Shown: piece after piece, positions 41,192 through 50,664 of the stretch | How positions within the stretch are numbered: the first letter of the stretch is position 1 | Layout of the letters: every line of letters begins with the position of its first letter | DNA from: Hydrogenophaga sp. | GTDB lineage: Bacteria > Pseudomonadota > Gammaproteobacteria > Burkholderiales > Burkholderiaceae_C | Assembly (NCBI RefSeq): GCF_026125825.1 | Contig: NZ_JAHCKK010000001.1 | Location: 1-64,000 of the forward strand | DNA length: 64,000 bases | Reading direction: 5' to 3' | Notes under the pieces: model-generated | What the model saw: only the letters and a program-made list of their open reading frames with translations | Told to the model about the DNA's origin: nothing | Database searches by the model: none | Program-made: the position numbers and the translations under genes

Positions 41192-42066
41192 ATTCGGCTG
41201 ACTCGCAACACCCCAAGTTCGGCCCGGGCGACGAGGCCCTGGCCGCACTCCCGACGGTCTATCGCGACGACCTTTTCGCCGGCAAAGTGGTGCTGGTGTC
41301 GGGCGCCGGCAGTGGCATCGGCAAGGCGATTGCCTTCCTGTTCGCGCGGCTGGGTGCCACGCTCGCCATCTGCGGGCGCAAGGCCGACAAACTCGAGGAC
41401 TGCGCCGAAAAACTGCGCGCGCTGTCGGGCCGTGAGGTAATCACCTACCCGATGACCATCCGCGACCCCGAGCAGGTGGACGCCATGCTCAGTGCCGTGT
41501 GGGAACGTTTGGGCGGCGTCGACGTGCTGGTCAACAACGCTGGCGGCCAGTTTGCCGCCCATGCGATGGACTTCAACGTCAAGGGCTGGAACGCGGTGAT
41601 CGACACCAACCTCAATGGCAGCTGGTACATGATGCAGGGCGCGGCCAGGCGCTGGGTGGAGCAAGGCCGGCCCGGCAACATCGTCAACATCACCGCCGCC
41701 ATCGACCGCGGCCTCACGGGCATGGCGCACACCACCGCCTCGCGCGCGGGCGTCATTGCGCTGTCCCGCACGCTGGCCATCGAGTGGGCAGAGCACGGCA
41801 TCCGCCTGAACTGCATTGGCGCCGGCGCCATCGAGAGCAACGGTTTCAACAACTACCGCGAGGAAAACGTTTCCACTTTCTACTCGTGCAATCCGATGAA
41901 ACGGGCCGGCGACGTGCAGGACATCGCGGAGGCGGTGGTCTACCTCGCCGCACCCTCGGGCAAGTTCATCACCGGCGAGGTGCTCAACGTCGAAGGCGGG
42001 ATGCTGCTGTGGGGCGAGTTCTGGCCAGCCGGAAAGCCCGACTACTTCAAGGTCGATCAAGAGTGA
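41188..42066 (+). CDS. SDR, trans-2-enoyl-CoA reductase (PECR)-like, copy B
   Basis: A 292-residue paralog of the previous SDR (ALATRPTVY against ALAALPTVY; SGAGSGIGKAIAFL in both). The YxxxK site is HTTASRAGVIALSR, again without Tyr and Lys. The two are side by side and overlapped, so they may form a heteromer or act on two consecutive unsaturated intermediates. The stop overlaps the GTG start of the thioesterase gene. Confidence 0.82.
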   Translation: MNSADSQHPKFGPGDEALAALPTVYRDDLFAGKVVLVSGAGSGIGKAIAFLFARLGATLAICGRKADKLEDCAEKLRALSGREVITYPMTIRDPEQVDAMLSAVWERLGGVDVLVNNAGGQFAAHAMDFNVKGWNAVIDTNLNGSWYMMQGAARRWVEQGRPGNIVNITAAIDRGLTGMAHTTASRAGVIALSRTLAIEWAEHGIRLNCIGAGAIESNGFNNYREENVSTFYSCNPMKRAGDVQDIAEAVVYLAAPSGKFITGEVLNVEGGMLLWGEFWPAGKPDYFKVDQE

Positions 42067-42506
42067 CCTCGCAGCCTCCTCTTCCGTCGGCAACGTACTC
42101 CCACGGGCCTTTTCAGCAGCTCGTCGGGTACGACATCCTGCACAACGAGCGCGGCCTGTATTTCCGGCTGCCGATCCGGCGCGACCACCTCAACCCCCAC
42201 GGCGTGCTCCACGGCGGCGTGCCCCTGACCTTGCTCGATGCGGTCGGGGGCAGAACCCTGATCGACCGGCCGATCCCGGGCAGCGGCCAGCTCATCCAGT
42301 CGTCGGTAACGGTCACGCTCACTGTGGATTTCATGCGTGCGGTCGGCACAGGAATCCTGTTTGCATCGGCAACGCCTGACCACATCGGCAAGACGGTGGC
42401 CTATGTGTCGGTGAAGGTCACGCTCGACGCACTCGACGGAGACATCGTGTCGCGCGGCATCGGCACCTACCGCATCTACACCAAGTCACTGGTCAAAGCG
42501 GTCTGA
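42063..42506 (+). CDS. Hotdog-fold acyl-CoA thioesterase (PaaI-type)
   Basis: A 147-residue hotdog protein. The N-terminal part contains HLNPHGVLHGGVPLTLLDAVGG, in which the HGGV helix start matches the PaaI/YbgC thioesterase active-site region, and the end is YVSVKVTLDALDGDIVSRG. It begins at GTG 42063, overlapping the SDR stop (GTGA). It would release CoA from dead-end or product acyl-CoAs. It is the last gene of the long plus-strand operon and is convergent with the racemase gene; the 164 bases between hold no clear hairpin. Confidence 0.8.
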   Translation: MTSQPPLPSATYSHGPFQQLVGYDILHNERGLYFRLPIRRDHLNPHGVLHGGVPLTLLDAVGGRTLIDRPIPGSGQLIQSSVTVTLTVDFMRAVGTGILFASATPDHIGKTVAYVSVKVTLDALDGDIVSRGIGTYRIYTKSLVKAV

Positions 42507-42670
42507 TCGGTGCTCGGCGGAGACCGCCCGGCAAAGCACTGCGGCTCAATGCAAATGATCATCGGGCGGCGGAAGGATTTTCAGCTCGCGGTTGATGCGT
42601 TCGATTTGGTCGGGCTGAAACTGCGTCGAATGCCTGTGGTCCATTTTCCCCAGCCCCCACCATTCTTCGA

Positions 42671-43771
42671 CTACAAGAGTTCGTCGTCGTGTTCGCCAAT
42701 GAACGGCGCGGGGCTTGGGCGATCAGTCACCGTCCGGCTGAACCTCGGTGCCGGTGAAGGTTGGAGCACGCCGTCTCGCTCAAAGAAAGTGCCGCGCGCA
42801 CTGTTGTGTGGATGATGTGCAGCCTCTTCCAGAGTCAGCACCGGTGCAAAGCACACGTCGGTCCCTTCCAGCAACGCACACCAGTGCGCTCTCGGCTGGA
42901 TGCGGAAGATGTCGGCGATCTGGCGTTTGAGCGTCGGCCAGACGGCCGGATCGCGTTGCCGTTGAAACTCGGGATCGTTGATGCCTAGCTTCTCCAGCAG
43001 CAACACATAGAATTGGGGTTCCAGTGATGCGATCGAGATCCATTTCCCGTCAGCGCACTCATAGGTGTCGTAGAAATGCGATCCGCCATCCAACAGATTG
43101 GCCTGCCGTTCATTCTTCCACATTCCCAGCGCTTTGAGGTCGCAGACGATGGAGGTCAGCAGCGCCGCGCCGTCGGTGATCGCAGCATCGACCACCTGAC
43201 CACGGCCAGAGGTGCGCGCTTCAAGCAAAGCGCAAACGATGCCAAAGGCAAGCATCATGCCGCCGCCGCCCAGGTCGCCGACCATCGCCGGCGGCGCTAC
43301 TGGCCCGCCGTCCGAGCGGCCAATCATGCTGAGCGCGCCCGACAGCGCGATGTAGTTGATGTCATGACCGGCGGCCTGCGCGAGCGGGCCGTCCTGGCCC
43401 CAGCCGGTCATGCGCCCGTAGACGAGTCGTGGGTGGCGTGCCAGCAGCACGTCTGGGCCCAAACCCAGCCGCTCCATCACGCCCGGGCGAAAACCTTCAA
43501 TGATCGCGTCGGCCCCGTCGACAAGTGCCAGCACCCGCTGCACGTCTGCGGGCGACTTCAGGTCGACCGCCACCGAACGGCGACCGCGGTGCAACACGCT
43601 GCGCCGCCCACTGGCAAGGAAGGTGCCATCTCCGCGGTCTTTTCCCTTGTCGGCCTTGCGATCCAGGCGGATCACGTCGGCGCCCATGTCGGACAGCAAC
43701 ATTGCGCAGAACGGTCCGGGGCCAATGCCGCCGAACTCGATCACTTTCAAACCTTGCAAGGGACCACTCAT
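42671..43771 (-). CDS. Alpha-methylacyl-CoA racemase (AMACR/MCR-like, CaiB family)
   Basis: A 366-residue family III CoA-transferase fold protein of the racemase branch. [27 protein letters not shown] carries the GHDINY motif of AMACR, with the catalytic Asp; the N-terminal [19 protein letters not shown] and [10 protein letters not shown] also match. It interconverts (2R)- and (2S)-2-methylacyl-CoA so that ACADs, which accept the S form, can proceed. ATG 43771 follows GAGGAG eight bases upstream; an alternative start at 43804 would add 11 residues. It is the last gene of the minus-strand operon and strongly suggests methyl-branched (isoprenoid-like) substrates. Confidence 0.88.
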   Translation of the reverse strand: MSGPLQGLKVIEFGGIGPGPFCAMLLSDMGADVIRLDRKADKGKDRGDGTFLASGRRSVLHRGRRSVAVDLKSPADVQRVLALVDGADAIIEGFRPGVMERLGLGPDVLLARHPRLVYGRMTGWGQDGPLAQAAGHDINYIALSGALSMIGRSDGGPVAPPAMVGDLGGGGMMLAFGIVCALLEARTSGRGQVVDAAITDGAALLTSIVCDLKALGMWKNERQANLLDGGSHFYDTYECADGKWISIASLEPQFYVLLLEKLGINDPEFQRQRDPAVWPTLKRQIADIFRIQPRAHWCALLEGTDVCFAPVLTLEEAAHHPHNSARGTFFERDGVLQPSPAPRFSRTVTDRPSPAPFIGEHDDELL

Positions 43772-43818
43772 TTGTTGTTGCTCCTCAAACCGAACTAAAA
43801 CCACCAGCCAACCGACTG

Positions 43819-44679
43819 CTACCCCAACCAGCGCTTGCGTCGCTTGTAGTGCTTTACCTCGCGAAAGCTCTTGCGCACCCCCTCGCGGTCCAGGCCGAGA
43901 TAAAACTCGCGCACATCCTCGTTGTCGCGGAGTTCCTGGGCCTGCCCCTCCAGCACGATGCGACCGCTCTCCATGACATAACCATAGTCGGCGATCTCCA
44001 GGGCGACGCGTGTGTTTTGCTCGACGATGAGCAGCGACAGCCCCTGCTCACGCAGGTGGCGCAGCACGCTGAAGACTTCCTCGACCATGCGCGGCGCCAG
44101 CCCGAGTGACGGCTCGTCGATCAGCATGAGTTTGGGCTCGGCCATGATTGCGCGCCCGATCACCAGCATCTGCTGCTCGCCGCCCGACAGATAGCCGGCC
44201 GTGCGTTTTCGCAGTTCGGCCAGGCGCGGAATCGCTTCGTACACGCTGTCCATCGCCTGGCGCATCGCCTGCGCCGATGGAAACATGTGGCCGCCGATGA
44301 TGAGGTTTTGCTCGACCGTCATGTGCTGCAGCACGCGCCGCCCTTCCATCACATGAACCAGACCACCGCGCACCACGGTCGCCGGATCGTGCCCCTGAAT
44401 CGGTCGGCCGTCGAAGGTGATCGACCCGCCCGAGACGCGGCCATCTTCCGAGTCAATGACGCCGGAGATGGCTTTCAGGGTGGTGCTCTTACCTGCGCCG
44501 TTGGCGCCCAGCAGCGCCACGCACCCGCCTTCGGGGACCTTCATCGACACGCCCTTGAGCGCCAGGATCACCTCGGCATACAACACCTCAACGTTGGATA
44601 GAGTCAGCACCGCCGGATCGGCAGCCGCATGGGGCGTGGTCCGTTGATCCGGTGCTGCAGCAATGGCTGAATTCACCAT
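43819..44679 (-). CDS. livF: ABC transporter ATP-binding protein (LivF), cassette 3
   Basis: A 286-residue LivF: Walker [14 protein letters not shown], signature [16 protein letters not shown], Walker [24 protein letters not shown]. It has an N-terminal extension of about 25 residues and the C-terminal tail [12 protein letters not shown]. Its ATG overlaps the stop of the binding-protein gene by seven bases. Here livF closes the cassette. Confidence 0.92.
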   Translation of the reverse strand: MVNSAIAAAPDQRTTPHAAADPAVLTLSNVEVLYAEVILALKGVSMKVPEGGCVALLGANGAGKSTTLKAISGVIDSEDGRVSGGSITFDGRPIQGHDPATVVRGGLVHVMEGRRVLQHMTVEQNLIIGGHMFPSAQAMRQAMDSVYEAIPRLAELRKRTAGYLSGGEQQMLVIGRAIMAEPKLMLIDEPSLGLAPRMVEEVFSVLRHLREQGLSLLIVEQNTRVALEIADYGYVMESGRIVLEGQAQELRDNEDVREFYLGLDREGVRKSFREVKHYKRRKRWLG

Positions 44680-45902
44680 TTAGGCACCACTGGCACGTTC
44701 ACATCGGCTGCAGCCCGAACGACCTTGCCGTCCTTCATGGTCGCGATGTTGACCTTGGCGGTGCCGGTGGGAAAGGGGGTGTCGTTGCTGAAGTCCACGC
44801 CTGGCAGTATGCCCATCAGGTCGTTGCTGGTGAACTGGCTGTTCATCAAGGTCTCGCGCACCGCTTCGCCAGTGACTTTGCCGGCACCCTTGGCCTTGAT
44901 GGTGGCCTCAATCGCGCGCACTGCCACGACGCTTTGGCCCAGGCCCATGATGGTCATGGCATTCCAGCCCGATTTCAGGCCATGCTTTTCCTGCAACATG
45001 CTGTAGAACTTGCGTGCGGTCGTGTCGTCTTCGCTGGCATCGGCGATGGCGCCCACTTCGAAATCACCGGCAAAGCCATTCGGGTCGCCCAGTGCCTTAG
45101 ATGATCCCACCACGCCGTTGTGCAGCGAGAGCATGATCGGGACGTTTTTGCCCAGCGCCTGCAGCGCACGTTTGGTGGCCACGGCCTGGGCGGTGTTGGT
45201 CTGGATCACGATCACATCGGTGCCAGCATTGACCAGGCGACGCACCGCCAGGGTCAGGTCGGCCGGTTGCACTTCGGTCCAGATCGCCTCGACGAAGGTG
45301 GCTTTGTCCGGGTTGGCCTTGGTGTAGCTTTGCAGGCCCTTGGCCATGTCGGCATAAGCGGGGGTGGCTTCGGAGGTGATGATCGCCACCTTGACAGGGC
45401 GCTTGCCATCGAGTTTGGTGGTGCGGAACCATTCCAGGAATCCGCCCGCCTCGTGGGCGTAGGTGGGGCGCAGGTTCAGGGCCCATTGGTTGGGTTTCCA
45501 GCCGAAGCCGTAGGTGGCGGTGGCCATGACCATGGGAATCTTGTCTTCCGGCAAGCGCTGCTGCAACGCGGCGGCATCCGGGCCACCGAGGCCGAGCAGG
45601 ATCGCGGGTTTGACTTCGGCCTTGATGCCGGGCCACAGGCTGGCGGTTTGCGCCACGTCGTAGCGGGTGTCGAAGGTTTTGACGACGATCTGCACGTTGA
45701 GTTTGCTGCCGACTTCCTTGTTCCACCACTCGATCACTGCGAGTCGCCCGCCCTGCATCTGGGACATGACGTTGGCGTAGGGGCCGGCGAAGTCGGCAAA
45801 GGCGGCCACGTTGATCGTCGTCGATTGCGCATGGGCGGGCGCATTCAGCAGCAGACCAGAGGCCAGGGCGGCCGTGAGTTTGAGAAAGGTATTGCGTTGC
45901 AT
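44673..45902 (-). CDS. Periplasmic substrate-binding protein, cassette 3
   Basis: A 409-residue type 1 binding protein with signal peptide MQRNTFLKLTAALASGLLLN and cleavage after APAHA. The mature part (INVAAFADFAGPYANVM, KPAILLGLGGPDAAALQQRL) is divergent from the two pairs in cassettes 1 and 2, so cassette 3 probably imports a different ligand. ATG 45902 follows GGAG eight bases upstream; an in-frame TTG at 45914 is less likely. It is single-copy, unlike the tandem pairs of the other cassettes. Confidence 0.9.
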   Translation of the reverse strand: MQRNTFLKLTAALASGLLLNAPAHAQSTTINVAAFADFAGPYANVMSQMQGGRLAVIEWWNKEVGSKLNVQIVVKTFDTRYDVAQTASLWPGIKAEVKPAILLGLGGPDAAALQQRLPEDKIPMVMATATYGFGWKPNQWALNLRPTYAHEAGGFLEWFRTTKLDGKRPVKVAIITSEATPAYADMAKGLQSYTKANPDKATFVEAIWTEVQPADLTLAVRRLVNAGTDVIVIQTNTAQAVATKRALQALGKNVPIMLSLHNGVVGSSKALGDPNGFAGDFEVGAIADASEDDTTARKFYSMLQEKHGLKSGWNAMTIMGLGQSVVAVRAIEATIKAKGAGKVTGEAVRETLMNSQFTSNDLMGILPGVDFSNDTPFPTGTAKVNIATMKDGKVVRAAADVNVPVVPKW

Positions 45903-45971
45903 GCTTGTCTCCAATTGTGGTGGTGGTGAGGAAAAGGGGCGGGGGATTGCGACTCGCTGTGCCGGGCGGGC

Positions 45972-47024
45972 TCAGTGGTGAAACGGCCAGAGCCGGTAGT
46001 TGGTTTTCAGGATGTTCCAGCGGTGCATCAGGCCTTTCGGTTCAAGCAGCAGGAACAGCGTGATGATGAGGCCGAGAAACACATTCATGCTGGCGAAGAT
46101 CAGGTCGCTGCTCAGGCTGGGGATGCGCTCGACCAGGTCGGGCCCGAGGCTGGTGATGGTTTCCTGCACACCACGGATGAGCACGGTGCCTATCAGTGCC
46201 CCGACGATCGAGCCGAGCCCGCCGACGATCATCATGGCAATGAACCAGATCGAGTTGAACAGCGTGAACTGATCGACCGAGACGAAGCGCACCTGGTAGG
46301 CCCACAGGGCACCACCGATGCCAGCGTAAAAAGCGCCGAGCACGAAGGCGCGCGACTTGGCGCCGGCCACGTCAACGCCCATCATGCCGGCGGCCACATC
46401 GTCGTCGCGCACGGCGACAAAGGCGCGCCCGTGGCGGCTGCGCAGGATACCGAAAGCGCCGATGACCATCACCATGGTGACGACAAGAAACAGGTAGTAC
46501 AGCGAGCGGTCGGTGTTGAACAAAAATGTGCCCATCCGCGCCGGCTCCAGGCTGAAGCCATTCACGCCGCCGAGCCAGGCTGAAGGCAGATTCAGCACAA
46601 TGAAGTGAAAGATGAACTGGGCCGCGATGGTGGTCAGCGCGAGGTAAAAGCCCTTGATGCGCGCCGCCGTCATGCCAAACAACCAGCCGGCCAGCGCCGC
46701 TACCAGGCCCGCCACCGGCACCGCCACCCAGAACGGCAGCCCGGCCTTGACCTCGACCACGCTGGCGGCGTAGGCGCCGACGCCCATGAAGGCGGCCTGG
46801 CCCAGGTTGATTTGCCCGGCGTAGCCGGTGGTGATCTGCAGCCCGACCACCACGATGGACGTGACCAGCATCAGGTTGGCTACGGCTACCAGACGCGCCG
46901 AGGCGAACCAGGGGAGGAACAGGAGAATTGCGATGAACAGTCCCAGGGTCACCCATTGGGCGCGCGTACGGATCAGCGCGCGGTCGCGCGCATAACTGGT
47001 GGAAAAAATGCCGGAGGGATCCAT
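45972..47024 (-). CDS. livM: ABC transporter permease (LivM), cassette 3
   Basis: A 350-residue hydrophobic permease with LQITTGYAGQINLGQAAFMGV, ARIKGFYLALTTIAAQF and AMMIVGGLGSIVGALIGT. The end NYRLWPFHH again carries the WPF tail. It is three bases after livH in the operon; 69 bases separate it from the binding-protein gene. Confidence 0.92.
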   Translation of the reverse strand: MDPSGIFSTSYARDRALIRTRAQWVTLGLFIAILLFLPWFASARLVAVANLMLVTSIVVVGLQITTGYAGQINLGQAAFMGVGAYAASVVEVKAGLPFWVAVPVAGLVAALAGWLFGMTAARIKGFYLALTTIAAQFIFHFIVLNLPSAWLGGVNGFSLEPARMGTFLFNTDRSLYYLFLVVTMVMVIGAFGILRSRHGRAFVAVRDDDVAAGMMGVDVAGAKSRAFVLGAFYAGIGGALWAYQVRFVSVDQFTLFNSIWFIAMMIVGGLGSIVGALIGTVLIRGVQETITSLGPDLVERIPSLSSDLIFASMNVFLGLIITLFLLLEPKGLMHRWNILKTNYRLWPFHH

Positions 47025-47027
47025 GGG

Positions 47028-47915
47028 TCAGACTCTTTCAATGCGTTTCCAGCCGAACATGCCGGTCGGACGAACCACCAGCACCACCAGCATGAAGATA
47101 TAGGGGACGACGGCGGCGGCATTGCCGCCGATCAGCGGGTCGATGTAGGCGGCGGTCAGTCCCTGCACGACCCCGACGATAATGCCCGCCAGCAGCAGAC
47201 CGCCGATGGACTCGAGCCCGGCCAGCAGGGCCACCGGCAGGGCGGCGAAGCCGATTTCAGAGGACAGGAAGGTCAGCGACTTGCCGCTCAGGTAGACCAT
47301 CGAAGTGATGACCGACAGAACGCCGCCAAGCGCCCAAGCGAAGGCGATGGAGCGGCGCACGCTGATGCCCATGGCCAGAGCGATCTGGTGGTCTTCGGCC
47401 ACCGCCGACATCGCCAGCCCGCTGCGACTGCGGTTGAAGAACCAGTGCAGCGCCACGGCCGCCAGCACCGCGATGAGGCCACCAATGGCGAGCGAGCGCG
47501 GGATGATCATCTCGCCCAAGATGATTGGCGTGAGGGGAAAGATGGCGGGGAACTGACGCTCCTGCGGACCCCAGATCGCCAGCACCAGTCCACGCATCAG
47601 GATCAGTAGCCCGATGGTGACCATGATCATAGAGAACACCGACTCGCCAATCAGGCGCCTGAACAGCAGGCGTTCAATCACTAGCCCGATCAGCACCGAA
47701 ATGCACAGTGCAACAGCGATGCCCAGCACCGGATGCATGCCGCGCGACTGGATGGCCCACCACAGCAGAAAGGCGCCCAGCACGATCATCTCGCCAATTG
47801 CCATATTGAAGACCTTGCTGGCGCGGTAGATGACGACAAAGCCCATGGCCACCAGCGAATACAGCAGGCCAAGCAGCGCGCCGTTGATGGTGTAGTTGAT
47901 GAATTCGATGATCAT
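47028..47915 (-). CDS. livH: ABC transporter permease (LivH), cassette 3
   Basis: A 295-residue hydrophobic permease with NGALLGLLYSLVAMGFVVIYR, KVFNMAIGEMIVLGAF, and AALPVALLAGLESIGGLLLAG, ending RPTGMFGWKRIERV. Its start overlaps the ligase stop by four bases, repeating the ligase-livH coupling of the other cassettes. Confidence 0.92.
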   Translation of the reverse strand: MIIEFINYTINGALLGLLYSLVAMGFVVIYRASKVFNMAIGEMIVLGAFLLWWAIQSRGMHPVLGIAVALCISVLIGLVIERLLFRRLIGESVFSMIMVTIGLLILMRGLVLAIWGPQERQFPAIFPLTPIILGEMIIPRSLAIGGLIAVLAAVALHWFFNRSRSGLAMSAVAEDHQIALAMGISVRRSIAFAWALGGVLSVITSMVYLSGKSLTFLSSEIGFAALPVALLAGLESIGGLLLAGIIVGVVQGLTAAYIDPLIGGNAAAVVPYIFMLVVLVVRPTGMFGWKRIERV

Positions 47916-49864
47916 GGTGTGTGTGTCTGGTCGATGTCGGTGGCCACCACGGTTGCGCGCAACACGCCCTGGCGGCCGTCCTGGTAGGTCACGGCTATTT
48001 CGCAGGCAATGTCGGCGGCACCTGCATACAGTCCGTCAATCAGCGCCCCGTAGCGCACCTCGAGAAACTCTCGACGCAGCTTGCGCGTGCGCGTCAGTTC
48101 GCCTTCGTCGGGATCAAGCTCCTTCGGAAAATTGGCAAAACGCACCACCCGCGAGCCTTCGGGCAGCAGTTTGTTGATGCGGCGGATTTCGCCCTGCACC
48201 AGTTGCCGCACCTCGGGCCGCTGCGATAGGTCGGTGAAGGTGGAGAATGCGATGCGCCGCTCCTCGGCCCAGCGGCTGGTCACAGCCATGTCGATGTTGA
48301 TCAGCGCGCCAACCCAGGGCCGGGTGGCGTCGCCCAGCACCATCACGTCCTTGATAAAGGGCGAAAAGCGCAACCGGGTCTCGATGAACTGCGGGGGATA
48401 CGGGTGACCGCTGGCGAGTTTGACCAAGTGTTCCACCCGGTCGAGGTAGACAAGTTCTCCGCGCTCGGTCTTGCGCACTGCGTCACCGCTGACGTACCAG
48501 CCGTCGCGCTGGATGGTGGCGGTCTTCTCGGGCTTGCCCCAGTAGCCGAGAAAGCCGGTACCTCCGCGCAGCAACAGTTCGCCATTGTCCTCAATGCGCG
48601 ATTCCAGCGGCGCGCCGAAGGCAGGGTCCACATCCAGTAGCGGGCCCACGGTTTCGAGGTCGCAGCGCTCGCCGCGGTGGCCAGCAATCAGACCAAACTC
48701 CGAGCAGCCATAAATATTGCGCAAGTGGACGCCCATGGCGTGAAATAAGCGAAACACGTCGGGTGCCATGGCGGTGCCGCCTGAAACCGCGACATCGCTG
48801 CGAATAAAGCCGAACTGATCGCGCACCGGGCGCAGGGCCAGCGCCTCGGCCACAGGCAGCAGCAGGCGCGACAGCCACGGTGCCGCTCGCCCTTCGAGTC
48901 GCGCCACATGCACGTCATGGCCGATGCGGATGCCCCAGCGGTAGATGCCGCGTGCCATCCAACTCGCGGCGAGCATGCGCGCCTCGATGGTGGCGGCGAT
49001 GTTCTCCCATTGGCGCGGGCCAAACAGCACGATGTGCGGCGCAAGTTCGCGCACGTTGGGCAAGACCTGGTCGGGGCCTTCCGGGAAGTTGACCACCAGC
49101 GGCGTGATCAGCCCGAGGGTCACGCCCAGCAACTGCTCGGTGATCCAGGCCAGCGGCGTGTAAGACAAATATTCCATGCCGGCTTCCAGCGGCAACGCGC
49201 TCCTCATCCGAACCGCGTTGTCCATCAGCCAGCGGTGGCTGATCATCACGCCCTTGGGCTTGCTGGTGGTGCCGGAGGTGTAGGTCAGTAGTGCCAAATC
49301 GTCCGCTTGGCCGGCGTTGACTTCACGTTCGAAGCGCTGCGGGTGCCTCTCGTGCTGGCGCCGACCTTCAGCGGTCAGGTCATCAAAGGATTGCAGCAGC
49401 GTATGCCGGTACGACCACATGCCCGAGTTGTCCCAGTAGGCGACGCCCCGGATGTCGGGCAGCCGCTCCAGCAGCGCAAGCGCCTTGTCAACCTGCTCCT
49501 GATCCTGCGCGAAGATGAAGCGGGCCTTTGAATCCTCGCACAGGTAGTGCAACTCGTCGACGGTGGCGTCAGGGTAGACCGATACGATTTTGACGCCCAG
49601 TGACTGGGCCGCAAACAGCGCCCAGTAGTGCTCTGGTTCGTTCTCGCCGATCACAATCGCGGTTTCGCCACGCTGCAGGCCCTGCGCCGCCGCGCCAAGC
49701 GCAATGCTGCGCGTTCGATCAAACACGTCGGCCCATGTATGGCAGCGCCACATACCTTTGCGCTTGACGCGCTGCGCCAGCAACTGTGGATGTTCCCGGG
49801 CGTGGGCGAACAACTTCTGCGGCAGGGTCATGACGACTTCTGGGGCGGGGTCGGTCGCACTCAT
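47912..49864 (-). CDS. AMP-forming acyl-CoA ligase (COG1022-like), cassette 3
   Basis: A 650-residue acyl-CoA synthetase with P-loop TYTSGTTSKPKGVMISH at about 193-209, the YGCSEFGLIAGH region in place of the usual YGxTE, WYVSGDAVRKTERGE and the C-terminal Lys region RTRKLRREFLEVR. It is closest in size to the cassette 1 ligase. The Ser in YGCSE where Thr is usual is a mild departure. It overlaps livG and livH by ATGA junctions on both sides, so the three proteins are probably made in fixed ratio. Confidence 0.9.
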   Translation of the reverse strand: MSATDPAPEVVMTLPQKLFAHAREHPQLLAQRVKRKGMWRCHTWADVFDRTRSIALGAAAQGLQRGETAIVIGENEPEHYWALFAAQSLGVKIVSVYPDATVDELHYLCEDSKARFIFAQDQEQVDKALALLERLPDIRGVAYWDNSGMWSYRHTLLQSFDDLTAEGRRQHERHPQRFEREVNAGQADDLALLTYTSGTTSKPKGVMISHRWLMDNAVRMRSALPLEAGMEYLSYTPLAWITEQLLGVTLGLITPLVVNFPEGPDQVLPNVRELAPHIVLFGPRQWENIAATIEARMLAASWMARGIYRWGIRIGHDVHVARLEGRAAPWLSRLLLPVAEALALRPVRDQFGFIRSDVAVSGGTAMAPDVFRLFHAMGVHLRNIYGCSEFGLIAGHRGERCDLETVGPLLDVDPAFGAPLESRIEDNGELLLRGGTGFLGYWGKPEKTATIQRDGWYVSGDAVRKTERGELVYLDRVEHLVKLASGHPYPPQFIETRLRFSPFIKDVMVLGDATRPWVGALINIDMAVTSRWAEERRIAFSTFTDLSQRPEVRQLVQGEIRRINKLLPEGSRVVRFANFPKELDPDEGELTRTRKLRREFLEVRYGALIDGLYAGAADIACEIAVTYQDGRQGVLRATVVATDIDQTHTP

Positions 49865-50661
49865 GCCGCTGCTCCCAAGTAGGCCTGGATCACGGCCGGG
49901 TCGGCCTGCACTTGTGCAGGCGTGCCGTCGGCGATCTTGCGGCCAAAGTCGAGCACCGCCACGCGGTCTGCCAGATCCATGACCACCCCCATGTCGTGCT
50001 CCACTAGCACAACCGGGATGCGCTTGGCCTCGCGCACGTCTATGATGAAACGGGCCAGATCTTCTTTTTCTTCGGTGTTCATGCCGGCCATGGGTTCATC
50101 CATTAACAGAACCTTGGGTTCCATCGCCAACGCACGGCCCAGGTCAACGCGCTTGCGAAGACCGTAGCCGAGCGCGCCTACCGGCTGGTGGCGGATATTC
50201 TCAATTTCAAGGAAGTCGATGATTTCCTCGACTGCTTCCCGGTGCAGCGTTTCTTCACGCTGGGTCCAGGGAAAGTAGAGAAATGCCTGCGCCAGATTTG
50301 ATCGCATCTTGCTGTAGCGGCCGACCAGGATGTTGTCGATCACGCTCATGTTGGAGAACAAATGGGTGCCCTGAAAAGTGCGCACCACGCCTTCGCGCGC
50401 GATCTGGTGCACCGCGCGGCCTTTGATGTCTTGACCACGGTAGTGAACGCTGCCTTGTTGCGGCAGATAGAAGCCGCTGAGCACGTTCATCAAAGAGCTC
50501 TTGCCCGCGCCGTTGGGCCCAATGATGGCCAGCAGCTCGTTGTCACGCACATCGATGGCGACCTCGGCCAGCGCGGTGACACCGCCAAAGCGCAAGGTGA
50601 TGTCCCGCGCCTGCAGCACCGAAGCCTCGCTGGATGGGCTAATCGAGGAGTTAGAGGTCAT
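49861..50661 (-). CDS. livG: ABC transporter ATP-binding protein (LivG), cassette 3
   Basis: A 266-residue LivG: Walker A GPNGAGKSSLMN, Q-loop RTFQGTHLF, degenerate signature LGYGLRKRVDLGRAL, Walker B VLLMDEPMAGMN, switch LVEHDMG. It begins three bases after the ACAD gene of the same operon, so transport and catabolic genes share one transcript here. Confidence 0.92.
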   Translation of the reverse strand: MTSNSSISPSSEASVLQARDITLRFGGVTALAEVAIDVRDNELLAIIGPNGAGKSSLMNVLSGFYLPQQGSVHYRGQDIKGRAVHQIAREGVVRTFQGTHLFSNMSVIDNILVGRYSKMRSNLAQAFLYFPWTQREETLHREAVEEIIDFLEIENIRHQPVGALGYGLRKRVDLGRALAMEPKVLLMDEPMAGMNTEEKEDLARFIIDVREAKRIPVVLVEHDMGVVMDLADRVAVLDFGRKIADGTPAQVQADPAVIQAYLGAAA

Positions 50662-50664
50662 GGG

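Noticed and set aside
42507-42670. Bidirectional terminator between the convergent thioesterase and racemase genes
   Set aside because: The 164-base gap was examined, but no stable stem followed by a T-run could be found.
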